NCBI GenBank assembly: GCA_002449395.1 | Contig: DKDP01000046.1 | Span: 1 to 30,869, forward strand | DNA length: 30,869 nucleotides | From: Ruminococcaceae bacterium UBA6845 | GTDB taxonomy: Bacteria > Bacillota > Clostridia > Oscillospirales > Acutalibacteraceae | Direction: 5' to 3' | Made by a program: the position numbers and the translations under genes | Part shown: positions 1 to 8,335 of the stretch, piece by piece | Layout of the letters: each line of letters begins with the position of its first letter | Numbering within the stretch: position 1 is the first letter of the stretch | The notes under the pieces: generated by a model | The model's database searches: none | What the model was told of the DNA's origin: nothing | Seen by the model: the letters and a program-made list of their open reading frames with translations, nothing else

Positions 1-261
1 AAACAAGGGGAATTTATATATACATACGGCGTAAATGACAATATCACCTGTATTATGTGCAAGAGAGTACAGGCAAAATATTGTCAAACAGTTCGCTGAT
101 AACGAACTGAATCAGTTTGCCCGATCGGCACCTGTTGCAAAGACCACCACAAAAGTGTATAATCATTACAACAGAAATTACACCCGAACGGACAAGCTGG
201 CGGCGTATGGTGATAACCACAGATTACATTAATTTGGAAAATAAACTGAAGAGGTAGTTTA
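1..261. other. AT-rich left margin, no supported gene
   Basis: I see no supported gene here. A 65-codon plus-strand reading frame (35-232) and an 83-codon minus-strand frame (84-335) are open, but neither has a convincing ribosome site or a recognisable product, and they contradict each other. The stretch could be the remnant of a decayed gene. Confidence 0.4.
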
Positions 262-657
262 ATGTCATTTTTTATTGAAAAGACTCCATTTGCAGTACTA
301 TTGATTTCATTGATCGTTATTTCAGCTTTATGCATATATGCCTATTTTGATACAGAAAAGAAAAAGCCCGGACATCCCGCAAAGTATATTTTTCTTTCTG
401 CTATTCCATTATTTGTTGTAATTATTGTTGATAGATATGTTTATGATAACACGAATGAAAAAAGAGTTCTGTGGGTAGATTTATTAATGTTAATTGCGAT
501 TCTTCTTGTATATTTAACGGCAGTAATTACATTTGTTTTGTCTCATAAAAGGGGATTTACAAATAAAAAAATTGTTGAACAGAACAAGATAGCATTAATT
601 ATATTTGCTATTGCCTGTGGAATTGCTTTGATTTTGTTGGCAGTAAAGAGTTTTTAA
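262..657 (+). CDS. small four-helix membrane protein, unknown function
   Basis: The product is 131 residues and I do not recognise the family. Hydrophobic segments lie at about residues 9-28, 43-58, 69-93 and 110-129, which suggests four membrane helices with Lys/Arg-rich short loops (EKKKPGH near 31-37, SHKRGF near 93-98). A GAGGT ribosome site sits about 7 nt before the ATG. The gene is markedly AT-rich, with many AAA, ATT and TTA codons, unlike the balanced codon use of the genes from 6.2 kb onwards. That fits recent acquisition, but base composition is the only support. No neighbour is close enough to suggest an operon. Confidence 0.6.
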   Translation: MSFFIEKTPFAVLLISLIVISALCIYAYFDTEKKKPGHPAKYIFLSAIPLFVVIIVDRYVYDNTNEKRVLWVDLLMLIAILLVYLTAVITFVLSHKRGFTNKKIVEQNKIALIIFAIACGIALILLAVKSF

Positions 658-715
658 AATGTTTTTCGCTAGGTACAATGTCCACATCGTACCCAAGGTT
701 AGAAGAAATCATCTT

Positions 716-853
716 GGCTCCCTTGCAGGGGAGCTGTCACGGCTCGTCCGTGACTGAGGGGTTTTGTAAAAAATTTGCTGAAAAAGTTTAAACCCCTCCG
801 ACTTCGGCGCAAACCGCCGAAGCCACCTCCCCTAAAGGGGCGGCAAAGGAGGG
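716..853. repeat. dispersed hairpin repeat, copy 1
   Basis: Two homologous arms face each other. The left arm runs GGCTCCCTTGCAGGGGAGCT, then a small hairpin (gtcacgg/ccgtgac), then TGAGGGGTTTT. The right arm begins AAACCCCTCC, contains a second hairpin (cttcggcg/cgccgaag) and ends in CACCTCCCCTAAAGGGG. The whole unit folds as one long stem with a side hairpin on each arm. Related units lie at 28667-28785, 28884-29000 and 30801-30869. No transposase gene is nearby, so it looks like a non-autonomous or REP-like element. The region 658-1187 otherwise holds only the promoter at 992-1020. Confidence 0.85.
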
Positions 854-991
854 ATTAACTGAGAAATTTATTTGAGGGAAAGCAGGCGCATAGGCGACTG
901 ATGAGGTGGGAAATTTTAAATTCAATACCGTTAAAAATGATAATCCGTTTTCATCGTTACCTGTTAAACTAAAACCCGACTTATTCAACAA

Positions 992-1020
992 TTGACTTTC
1001 GGGTACCCGTATGGTATATT
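992..1020 (+). promoter_or_regulatory. sigma-A-type promoter with palindromic spacer
   Basis: TTGACT (992-997), a 17-nt spacer and TATATT (1015-1020) match the housekeeping promoter pattern. The spacer contains the perfect 10-bp palindrome cgggtacccg (1000-1009), a possible operator half-site pair. Transcription would start near 1027 and leave about 160 nt of leader before the gene at 1188; I see no clear terminator in that leader. Confidence 0.55.
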
Positions 1021-1187
1021 GAAATTACATAATAAACGGAACGGATAAAAAGATTATTGCAGTAGCCGCCTTGATTCTGCCATTGAATAATCGGGAAATG
1101 CGCCTAAATATAAATTCAGTGGGCTGAGATTTCCAGTTGTATATTTAAAAAAGTCAGCCAACATTTTTATAAACGGGGAGAAAATTA

Positions 1188-1742
1188 ATGAAGAAAAGGG
1201 TTGTAATTTTGCTGATCATTTATGTCAACTTGCTTGGTGCATTGATGGCGTTTTCTCTGTTTTCAGTTGCGACGGGAAAAGCAGATATTGTGATAAGCGG
1301 AATTGCGACAGATTCCGACGGTAGGGTTTATGTCGGGTGTGACAAAGGCATTGAGATCTATGATCAGTCCGAGCTTGTAAGAAAGATGCCCATACCTACA
1401 AGCAGGGGGTATAAATTCACAATTGTTAACGATAGGATTATACTGTCGGACGGGGACTACATATACACAATAAATTCGGACGGTGAAATTTTGGACACTC
1501 AGACGGATTCATATGAAAATCACGTGCACTCGGGGTATACTTTTAAAGCCGAAAACGGTGATATATACCGTGTTAAATCATTTCTGTTCAGGACGAAAAT
1601 TGTTAAGAATGACAATACAGTTGCATACAGAATCTCCAACAGAGATTTAGCTGTTAAGCTGGCTTTGGAGATAGCGGCCTTGTCTGTTGTGATCGGTGTT
1701 CCGTGCTTTGTAAGTAAATTTAAAAAATCAAAAACAGTATAA
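1188..1742 (+). CDS. bitopic membrane protein with a short propeller-like extracytoplasmic segment
   Basis: The product is 184 residues and I do not recognise the family. A hydrophobic N-terminal helix (about 4-28) follows MKKR, and a second helix (about 154-176) is followed by the basic tail KFKKSKTV. The intervening 120 residues are hydrophilic and rich in short beta patterns such as IATDSDGRVYVGCDKGI and DGDYIYTINSDGEI. These resemble two or three blades of a beta-propeller and are too few for a closed propeller. Both termini probably face the cytoplasm. The ribosome site GGGGAG lies 8 nt before the ATG. It is converging with the beta-helix gene and shares its terminator. Confidence 0.6.
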   Translation: MKKRVVILLIIYVNLLGALMAFSLFSVATGKADIVISGIATDSDGRVYVGCDKGIEIYDQSELVRKMPIPTSRGYKFTIVNDRIILSDGDYIYTINSDGEILDTQTDSYENHVHSGYTFKAENGDIYRVKSFLFRTKIVKNDNTVAYRISNRDLAVKLALEIAALSVVIGVPCFVSKFKKSKTV

Positions 1743-1774
1743 AAACAGGGGCTGTCGCTTAGAGTGACAGCCCC
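1741..1774. terminator. bidirectional intrinsic terminator
   Basis: The hairpin ggggctgtc (1748-1756) / gacagcccc (1766-1774) is a perfect 9-bp stem between two converging genes. On the minus strand it is followed by TGTTTTTATACTG, a good U-tract for the beta-helix gene. On the plus strand the tail gattgttta is weaker. Confidence 0.8.
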
Positions 1775-1780
1775 GATTGT

Positions 1781-3976
1781 TTAGCAAACGGCGGTAAAAA
1801 GATTTTTGAAGAAGAAATAAATTGCGTTGTAAATGTTTATAAAGAATCGACCGGGCTCCTTGGCGGGAGTCATCGGAACGGGAGCGGAATTGGCATTGTA
1901 AGCTGTTGTGCCGCCCTCGGTTGAAAGACCGATTGCCGAGCCTGAAAGTGTGCCTGCATTCGAGTAATCCCACGTCTCAAATCCTGCGGCGATTGCAGGT
2001 GAATCGGGACTTAATTCAAAGTCGTAATTTGCGGCATCACGGAACATCGGGTCGGCGATTATCGGCGAGTGAACATATCCCTTTCGGATTGCCGTATTCA
2101 AACTCATCGAGCGTTTTGCATTGTCGCTTTCGCTTGTGTAGAGTTCCTTGCCTGCCGAAAGATCCCAGTAGGTATTGTTTTTTTCGTCAAGCGTGGCGGT
2201 GTTGCGCAGGCAGGACAGCGCCCGAACCTTTTTGTCGGTAAGAATAATATTGTTGTAAAGGTCGGCGGTTTTTTGTCCGCCGTCCGACGGAGTGCAGCGA
2301 TTAGGTGCAGAAACGATTTTCATCTGCGACTCACCGCTGAGGGCGAAGATGTTATTCCTGACCGTGTTATACGAGCCGTAATGAAGATGATACGAATCGC
2401 TTCCGCAGGCGTAGGCAAGATTCTTTTCGACGAGCATATACGATGAGCCTTCATCAAGGTAGATTCCCCATCCGCCGTAGCCTCCCTCTTCGGGATCGGC
2501 GCTTACATTATGGATAACATTGCCCGAAATGACGGTACCGGGCTGATTGCCGAGCATATAAATTCCGCCCATATCGGAGAGCCAGCCCTGACCGATGTTA
2601 TAAATCAGGTTGTCGCAAACCTTATTGTTGTAGCTGACATTGTAGTCGTAGCCCCAGACCCAGCCGACCGAAACAGCAGTGTAATAACCGTCGTGAATTT
2701 CATTGTGGGTTATGTCAACCGAATTTGCATGGATAATGAGAATTGCAACGGCGTTGAAATAGGTTCTGCCGTATTCCGAAATCTGATTGTTGGTAATTGT
2801 GATGTTCTTAGTGACATCGGGATCGTTGACGTCAATATTTTCGCCGTGAACATATACCGCCTGGGCGCCGATATTATTGAACAGACAACTGTCAATCGAG
2901 GCGTTCCGGACAGCCTTGCCGAGGAGAATTGAGCAAGCGGCAATGTCCCTGAACTCACAATTTTTTATGTGGAAATTTTTGGCGTTGCGGTATGTAATGC
3001 AGGATTTTGCATTGTATGCCGCCTGGCTGTGTTCACGTTCGGTGCTGTAATAGAATCCGTTTGCACGGAAAAGAATATTTTCAAATGAGATTCCGTCGGC
3101 TCCGTCGACTGAGATCATCGTTTCCGTTGTCGATCCCCACACGGTGTAGCTTTCGGGAGAGTCGCTGGTTTCGGGAATGACATAGAGCGTGCCCTCACTC
3201 TTGTCGAGATACCACTGACCGGGCTTGCGAAGCATTTCAAAAACATTCTGGAGGAAGAAACGGTCGTTTTTCTTGACTCTCATACTTGTGGTTTTGCTGA
3301 AAGAAATGTGACCTGTTTCATTATCATATGATGAGATGTTGACGGTTTCATCTTTCCAGAAATGCAGGAGTTTAATTGTTATGTCCGTCAGGTTTCTGAA
3401 ATCGGCGAACTTTTCCCTGTCAACATACATTCCGTTGAATCCTGCATGGTAGGGGTCTGTTATGTCATCGCCGGCTTGGATATCGCTGTCGGAAGCCTCG
3501 CTGACATAAAGATAGCCGCTTTCGGGATAGCGTGTTCTTGAAAGCGTTGTCTTTTCGTTGAAAAGGATATTGAAATCCGCACCCTTGCCGATATTCTTTT
3601 TAAACGCACGAACTCCGTTGACAGTGCACTCTTCAAAGCCCGTGTAAGGAGTTCCCGAAGTAAATGTTACTTTCTCATTCTTATATGCCTTGTAGACTAC
3701 GTCGGATTTATCGCTGCCGTCAAACTGCACTGTGCTGTCGATCGTATAGCTTCCGCCTCTGAAATAAACGGTGACGCTTCCGCTGAGGGATTTTGCCTTT
3801 TCCTTAGCGGCGGAGAGGGTAGCAAGCGGTGAGCTGATTGTTCCGTCCGCAAGGTCGTTTCCGTCGGGAGCAACGAATATTTCATTCCCGTCGACAGCCC
3901 CTATACGAAGCGGCGGCATAAAGGTAAGAACGCCGAGGGTGAGAGAGATTATAAAAGCAAGAATTTTGCGGAACAT
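1781..3976 (-). CDS. secreted right-handed parallel beta-helix protein, glycoside-hydrolase-like
   Basis: The product is 731 residues. A signal peptide (MFRK, hydrophobic to about residue 20, likely cleavage after RIGA-27) points to export. Next comes the opening typical of beta-helix carbohydrate-active proteins: FVAPDGNDLADGT with SSPLATLSAAKEKAK (about 34-62) and VYFRGGSY (about 70-77). Later come LSRTRYPESG, PGQWYLDKSEGTLYVIPE and a long run of short coils with many Asn residues. The order of these elements recalls the GH141/GH120-type beta-helix families, so a glycosidase acting on plant or host glycan is the best inference; substrate cannot be read. The last 20 residues are strongly hydrophobic (FFINIYNAIYFFFKNL) and may associate with the membrane. 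GGAGG precedes the ATG. It has its own promoter and terminator. Confidence 0.7.
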   Translation of the reverse strand: MFRKILAFIISLTLGVLTFMPPLRIGAVDGNEIFVAPDGNDLADGTISSPLATLSAAKEKAKSLSGSVTVYFRGGSYTIDSTVQFDGSDKSDVVYKAYKNEKVTFTSGTPYTGFEECTVNGVRAFKKNIGKGADFNILFNEKTTLSRTRYPESGYLYVSEASDSDIQAGDDITDPYHAGFNGMYVDREKFADFRNLTDITIKLLHFWKDETVNISSYDNETGHISFSKTTSMRVKKNDRFFLQNVFEMLRKPGQWYLDKSEGTLYVIPETSDSPESYTVWGSTTETMISVDGADGISFENILFRANGFYYSTEREHSQAAYNAKSCITYRNAKNFHIKNCEFRDIAACSILLGKAVRNASIDSCLFNNIGAQAVYVHGENIDVNDPDVTKNITITNNQISEYGRTYFNAVAILIIHANSVDITHNEIHDGYYTAVSVGWVWGYDYNVSYNNKVCDNLIYNIGQGWLSDMGGIYMLGNQPGTVISGNVIHNVSADPEEGGYGGWGIYLDEGSSYMLVEKNLAYACGSDSYHLHYGSYNTVRNNIFALSGESQMKIVSAPNRCTPSDGGQKTADLYNNIILTDKKVRALSCLRNTATLDEKNNTYWDLSAGKELYTSESDNAKRSMSLNTAIRKGYVHSPIIADPMFRDAANYDFELSPDSPAIAAGFETWDYSNAGTLSGSAIGLSTEGGTTAYNANSAPVPMTPAKEPGRFFINIYNAIYFFFKNLFTAVC

Positions 3977-4007
3977 AATATACCTCCGTGATTTTAACGT
4001 TTAAATA

Positions 4008-4036
4008 ATAATAGCATAATCCGAAAGATCTTTCAA
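4008..4036 (-). promoter_or_regulatory. promoter of the beta-helix gene
   Basis: Read on the minus strand, TTGAAA (4036-4031), a 17-nt spacer and TATTAT (4013-4008) lie between the upstream gene's terminator and the beta-helix start codon, so the gene is transcribed independently. Confidence 0.55.
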
Positions 4037-4040
4037 TATA

Positions 4041-4080
4041 AAAAATCAGCGGTCTGTCACACTTGATAACAGACCGCTGA
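4041..4080 (-). terminator. intrinsic terminator of the subtilase gene
   Basis: The 12-bp perfect stem tcagcggtctgt (4046-4057) / acagaccgctga (4069-4080), read on the minus strand, is followed by TTTTTATATTG. It lies 4 nt past the stop codon of the protease gene. Confidence 0.85.
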
Positions 4081-4084
4081 GATA

Positions 4085-6037
4085 TCAATAAAGCTGCAAT
4101 TTTGAAAGGATGTCACGGACGCTGTCTTTCATTTTGATGCCCACGGCATCAAAATCGACGGTTGCGTTATGCGAACGGAGAGTGCCGATATCGCTGATCT
4201 CGCCCGATGTAACGATCACTTTTTTTCTCTTTCCTGCAAGGTTAAGAGTGTATTCCCCGGCGGGGAGCTTGGCTGTAAAATTGCCGTCTGAATCGGTCTG
4301 CATCCTATAAACAGTGCCGCTGTCACGGCTTGTAAGAGTAAAATCAATGAAGCTGTTCGGCGTAATCCTTGCCCATTCAAGGTGGCCTGTGAGCGTTCCG
4401 TAATCCTCAATCTCACGAAGCGCCGCCTCGACGGCGAGCTGAGCATTTACCATTCTCACGGTGCCTGTCGGCAGATGATATTCGGAGGAGCTGTCGGCAA
4501 CCTCATACTTTGTGTTTTCCAGGGCGCACACAAAACGCTTGACCTGTGCGCCGGTAAAGCTCGGGTTAATGCTCCAGACGAGGGTGGCAATTCCCGTCAC
4601 AATCGGCGCCGCCATAGATGTGCCGTTGAGATATGCGTAGGAGCAGTCGTTGTATTCATTGCCGTCACCGTTGTAATATGCGCTGTAAATTTTTGAGCCC
4701 GGAGCACAGATCGAAACCTGACTTCCGCCGTTTGAAAACGGGGATTGCTCATATGTATTAAAGCCGTTGAATTTTGCGGCGGCAACTATAATTATTCTGT
4801 CGGCAATGTCCTGAGGAGACACTCCGATTACGGCTTTTGTCGCATTTTCAGCCGTTATCGGGCAGAACGTGCCGTTGTTGCTTGCATCAATGGCATACGT
4901 GATGCCGTCACGGACAACGCCGTTTCCGGCGGACTGACAGCAGATAAAATCATAGCCTCTTTGGAGCATTTTTGCAATGTAGTATGAATTAAATCTTGCC
5001 ACGGTATCCTTGGCGATTTTTGAGCGGTCAAAGCCTTTTTTTAGGGAGCCCGAACTGCCGAGGGAGAAGTTGACCACCTTAGCACCCGCCCTTACGGCAT
5101 TGACGAAGCCCGTCATAATTCTTGCTTCGCTGTTCCATGACTGACCCTGTTCCTCATCTGCGTCCCAGTCGACGCAGATCATATCGGCGTCACGGACAAT
5201 TCCAGATATACCCTTGCCGTTATCCTGTGTGGCACCGATTATTCCCGCGACGTGGTTGCCGTGATAGGACGGAGCATTGTTCTTTTGAAAATAGTTATCG
5301 GGAAATTCTATTCTGCCACGGAGATCCTCGTGCTCGGGATCAAATCCGCTGTCGACAATGCCGACCTTGAGATCGCTGAAATATTCGTCGTAATCCCACG
5401 CTTTGTCGATGTCCGTCGCCTTGATCCACCAGTTGGAAAAGGGGAATGCGCTGTCAAGTGCATTGTCCTCCCAGTAGGTGAAATTCCACGGATCATCGGG
5501 GACATAATCGGGCTGAACCTCCTCGGCAAAGGAACAGCTTGCAAATTCCACACAATCATTCTCCATCAGCTCATCGCAGAGAGAATTAATTTCATAAAAA
5601 TCCGAGCGGGTGATTTTTATTTCAAGCTCGTTCATAAAATCAACTCTGCCGACGATTTCTCCGCCAAGGCTGTCAACAATTTTCTGTCTGTCCGCATCGG
5701 TTGCACCGTCGCTGAAGAAAACCGTTACCGAGTCGTTGATATAAGCCGTCGAATCCTCCAAGGTCGATATGCTTTCCTCTTTCGGTTCATAAAATATGTC
5801 GTTTTCATTTTCAAACTTTTCAAGGCTTTCGGAATTGATCTCCACGGATTTCGGTGTCTCGGAGGTTCTTTTTTCGATGCTTGCCGATTCCGCTTTGTCA
5901 ATTCTTTCGACACTGCCGACGGAGCTTATCTCCGCCGCTTTTCTCAGTTCAATGCCGCAGCCTGCCGACGGAGCCGCCGCAACGGCAACAGCAAGTGCGA
6001 GGGAAAAAGCCGTGTTAAGTATTCTTCTTTTCTTCAT
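4085..6037 (-). CDS. subtilisin-like (S8) serine protease, probable lipoprotein
   Basis: The product is 650 residues. The N-terminus MKKRR plus a hydrophobic run ends at APSAGC, so Cys27 is a plausible lipobox cysteine and the enzyme may be anchored outside the membrane. Residues about 100-175 look like an inhibitory propeptide (SVTVFFSDGATDAD onwards). The catalytic triad of the S8 family is intact: Asp229 in VGIVDSG, His259 in YHGNHVAG and Ser474 in NGTSMAAP, with oxyanion Asn372 in SAGNG. After about residue 545 a small beta-sandwich (GTLTGHLEW, DGNFTAKLPAGEYTL) resembles carboxypeptidase-regulatory-like domains. Start choice is supported by GGAGG 8-12 nt upstream. The role is extracellular protein turnover or maturation; the target is unknown. 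Confidence 0.9.
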   Translation of the reverse strand: MKKRRILNTAFSLALAVAVAAAPSAGCGIELRKAAEISSVGSVERIDKAESASIEKRTSETPKSVEINSESLEKFENENDIFYEPKEESISTLEDSTAYINDSVTVFFSDGATDADRQKIVDSLGGEIVGRVDFMNELEIKITRSDFYEINSLCDELMENDCVEFASCSFAEEVQPDYVPDDPWNFTYWEDNALDSAFPFSNWWIKATDIDKAWDYDEYFSDLKVGIVDSGFDPEHEDLRGRIEFPDNYFQKNNAPSYHGNHVAGIIGATQDNGKGISGIVRDADMICVDWDADEEQGQSWNSEARIMTGFVNAVRAGAKVVNFSLGSSGSLKKGFDRSKIAKDTVARFNSYYIAKMLQRGYDFICCQSAGNGVVRDGITYAIDASNNGTFCPITAENATKAVIGVSPQDIADRIIIVAAAKFNGFNTYEQSPFSNGGSQVSICAPGSKIYSAYYNGDGNEYNDCSYAYLNGTSMAAPIVTGIATLVWSINPSFTGAQVKRFVCALENTKYEVADSSSEYHLPTGTVRMVNAQLAVEAALREIEDYGTLTGHLEWARITPNSFIDFTLTSRDSGTVYRMQTDSDGNFTAKLPAGEYTLNLAGKRKKVIVTSGEISDIGTLRSHNATVDFDAVGIKMKDSVRDILSKLQLY

Positions 6038-6066
6038 TTATACCGCCTCCGAAACGTTATGAAAAT

Positions 6067-6095
6067 ATCGTACTATGAGAACGGTTAAAAGTCAA
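6067..6095 (-). promoter_or_regulatory. promoter of the subtilase gene
   Basis: On the minus strand TTGACT (6095-6090), a 17-nt spacer and TACGAT (6072-6067) sit about 30 nt before the start codon. The very AT-rich stretch 6100-6190 then separates this gene from the divergent DRTGG operon; I could not settle on one promoter for the latter. Confidence 0.5.
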
Positions 6096-6206
6096 TGAAA
6101 TTTGAAAATAAAGCGTTGAATCTATAAAAATTTTATAAAAAGTATATAGATTTTTAACACGGTATGTGATATTATATATCTATATTTATAATTCGGAGGG
6201 CTGAAT

Positions 6207-6557
6207 ATGACGGTAAAAGAAATTATTGATATACTCGACGGACGGATAATCTACGGCGAGGATCTGCTTGACAGGGAGGTTTTTACCGCCTGCGGCAGCG
6301 ATATGATGAGCGACGTGCTTGCCTTTGTAAAGGAGCAGGCTGTTCTTTTGACAGGTCTTGTCAATCCTCAGGTCGTCAGGACAGCTGAGATGATGGATAT
6401 GAGCTGTATCGTCTTTGTGCGAGGCAAATCGCCCGATATGGGAATGATTGATCTTGCCGAGCAGAGGGACATTGTGCTTATCGGCACCGACCTTGAAATG
6501 TTCACCTCCTGCGGCAGACTTTATGCCCACGGGCTCAGGGGAGGCAGCGGAAAATAA
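6207..6557 (+). CDS. DRTGG-domain protein (first copy)
   Basis: The product is 116 residues and spans little more than one DRTGG-type fold. The opening MTVKEIIDILDGRIIYGEDLLDR is followed by alternating strands and helices (VLLTGL near 46-51, CIVFVRGK near 67-74, DIVLIGTD near 88-95). DRTGG domains elsewhere are linked to phosphotransacetylase and CBS domains and are thought to bind small ligands, but the ligand is not established. A strong GGAGG lies 10 nt before the ATG. The stop codon overlaps the next start (TAATG), indicating translational coupling with the ATPase gene. It is the first gene of a five-gene unit and is a paralogue of the fourth. Confidence 0.8.
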   Translation: MTVKEIIDILDGRIIYGEDLLDREVFTACGSDMMSDVLAFVKEQAVLLTGLVNPQVVRTAEMMDMSCIVFVRGKSPDMGMIDLAEQRDIVLIGTDLEMFTSCGRLYAHGLRGGSGK

Positions 6558-6979
6558 TGGACGAGGTAAAACTGCATTATGACGTCAGCGCCTATGACTT
6601 TACCAGAGCGGGTGAGGCATCGGGCAAGCTGAAGCGTTCTCTTAAAGCACTCGGCTTTTCCTCTGCGGTGACACGCAATGTTGCAATCGCCGTGTACGAG
6701 GCGGAGATAAATATGGTAATTCACGCCGAGGGCGGTGTAATTGACGCAACCGTTACGCCCGAGTGCATTACCGTTGTGCTCGCCGATAAGGGACCGGGTA
6801 TTCCCGATGTTGAGCTTGCGATGAAAGAGGGCTATTCGACCGCACCCGAAAATGTGCGTTCGCTCGGATTCGGCGCCGGAATGGGTCTGCCTAACATTAA
6901 AAAATATACAGATGAAATGAAGATTGACACCGTGATAGGAGAGGGCACTACGATCACCCTCAAGGTGTATAATAAATAA
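6557..6979 (+). CDS. GHKL-type ATPase, anti-sigma-factor-like
   Basis: The product is 140 residues, the usual size of SpoIIAB/RsbW-type kinases. The N-box is VYEAEINMVIHA (about 47-57, Glu50 and Asn54-equivalent region), the G1 box is DKGPGIPD (77-84) and the G2 box is GFGAGMGLPNI (104-114), which together form a Bergerat ATP site. Family knowledge says such stand-alone domains bind ATP and a partner protein, often phosphorylating an anti-sigma antagonist. No sigma factor or STAS protein is visible here, so the partner may be one of the DRTGG proteins or the hydrogenase-like protein. It overlaps the upstream stop codon by one base and sits 21 nt before the hydrogenase-like gene. Confidence 0.85.
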   Translation: MDEVKLHYDVSAYDFTRAGEASGKLKRSLKALGFSSAVTRNVAIAVYEAEINMVIHAEGGVIDATVTPECITVVLADKGPGIPDVELAMKEGYSTAPENVRSLGFGAGMGLPNIKKYTDEMKIDTVIGEGTTITLKVYNK

Positions 6980-7000
6980 ATTAAGAGCAAGGAGAAGATC

Positions 7001-8335
7001 ATGAATACTGTTTTTCATTCGGTTAGCCTTGATAAGAGCAAATGCCTCGGATGTATGAACTGTATAAAGAGATGCCCCACTCAGGCGATAAGAGTGCGCC
7101 ACGGAAAGGCGACGATTATCTCCGAGAGGTGCATCGACTGCGGAGAATGTATTCGAATCTGTCCCCACCATGCCAAAACCGCAAAAAGCGATCCGATTGA
7201 GGATATTCAAAAATACAGATATAAAATTGCACTGCCTGCACCGTCACTGTACGGTCAGTTCAACAATCTTGACGATATAAATTACATACTTTCGGCTCTT
7301 CTTGAGCTGGGCTTTGACAAGGTGTTTGAGGTTGCCAAGGGTGCGGAGATAATATCCGACGCAACAAGGAAGCTGTTGAAAAACGGCGCACTGAAAAAGC
7401 CCGTGATTTCCTCGGCGTGTCCTGCCGTTTGCCGATTGATAAGGATTTCCTATCCCGATCTGATAGACAATCTGCTTGAGCTGAACACCCCGATGGACGA
7501 GTCGGCACGCCTTGCGAGGCTTGAGGCAAGAGCTGAAACGGGGTTTGATGACAGCGATATCGGCGTTTTCTTCATCACGCCTTGTCCTGCCAAGATAACG
7601 GCGATAAAAAATCCGCTGTGCGCCGAAAAATCGGATGTCAGCGGTGCAATAGCGATCAGCGATATCTACCCGTTACTGCTCGGGAAAATGGAACATCTCG
7701 GGGAGCTTAAAAATATTGACGAATCGGGCAGAATCGGCGTCGGCTGGGCTACGAGCGGCGGCGAGGCGTCGGGTTCGCTGAGCCAAAAATACATTGCCGC
7801 CGACGGAGTGGAAAATGTAATTAAAATTCTTGAGGAAATCGAGGATGAAAAGCTCAATGACATTGAATTTATCGAGCTGAATGCCTGCACGGGCGGATGC
7901 GTCGGCGGTTGCCTGACGGTTTCAAACACCTTTGTCGCAAAGACGAGACTTTCAATCCTTAAACAGTACAGACCCGTTTCGTGCAACCATATCGGAGAGG
8001 AAAAGGTTCCCGATGAAATGATGTGGCAGGAGAGCCTTCAGCCATATTCGGTGCTCAAGCTCGCCGACAATGTTACGGATGCAATGAAGCTGATGAATCA
8101 GGTTTCGGAAATGGTGAAGAATTTCCCGGGACTTGACTGCGGAACCTGCGGCGCACCGACCTGCAAAGCACTCGCCGAGGACATTGTCCGCGGATATGCG
8201 GATATTGACCACTGCGTGTTCAGACTTAAGGCGGAGATGAGCAGTACGACGCCGCTCAACGAGGACGAAATAGAGAGATTTATCCCTGTTCCGTTCCGTG
8301 AAATAATTGACGAGGAGAAGCTGAAATGGACTTAA
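7001..8335 (+). CDS. putative sensory [FeFe]-hydrogenase (group C/D-like)
   Basis: The product is 444 residues. Two [4Fe-4S] ferredoxin motifs occupy the N-terminus (Cys15/18/21/25 and Cys44/47/50/54). The H-cluster domain follows: motif L1 SSACP with Cys140, L2 TPCPAK with Cys195, L3 NACTGGC with Cys296 and Cys300, so all four H-cluster cysteines are present. The cysteine that relays protons in catalytic enzymes is Ala139 and the L2 glutamate is Ala201. The C-terminus carries Cys380/383/388/405, exactly CX2CX4CX16C, a further iron-sulfur motif reported for sensory hydrogenases. There is no PAS domain, which favours group D over group C. It probably senses H2 or redox state in the cytoplasm rather than making H2 rapidly. 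AAGGAG precedes the ATG. Confidence 0.85.
   Translation: MNTVFHSVSLDKSKCLGCMNCIKRCPTQAIRVRHGKATIISERCIDCGECIRICPHHAKTAKSDPIEDIQKYRYKIALPAPSLYGQFNNLDDINYILSALLELGFDKVFEVAKGAEIISDATRKLLKNGALKKPVISSACPAVCRLIRISYPDLIDNLLELNTPMDESARLARLEARAETGFDDSDIGVFFITPCPAKITAIKNPLCAEKSDVSGAIAISDIYPLLLGKMEHLGELKNIDESGRIGVGWATSGGEASGSLSQKYIAADGVENVIKILEEIEDEKLNDIEFIELNACTGGCVGGCLTVSNTFVAKTRLSILKQYRPVSCNHIGEEKVPDEMMWQESLQPYSVLKLADNVTDAMKLMNQVSEMVKNFPGLDCGTCGAPTCKALAEDIVRGYADIDHCVFRLKAEMSSTTPLNEDEIERFIPVPFREIIDEEKLKWT

Noticed and set aside
35..232. 65-codon plus-strand frame at the left margin
   Set aside because: No ribosome site, no hydrophobic or domain pattern and an overlapping open frame on the other strand; possibly a gene remnant, but not supportable.
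788..991. 67-codon minus-strand frame ending in EVASAVCAEVGGV
   Set aside because: It is read through the right arm of hairpin repeat copy 1, has no ribosome site, and a similar string appears in the frame through copy 2 (28688-28879). It is repeat sequence, not a gene.
6098..6200. Promoter of the hydrogenase operon
   Set aside because: Several TTGAA-like and TATA-like boxes occur in this AT-rich stretch, but none gave a 16-18 nt spacing that clearly stood out.
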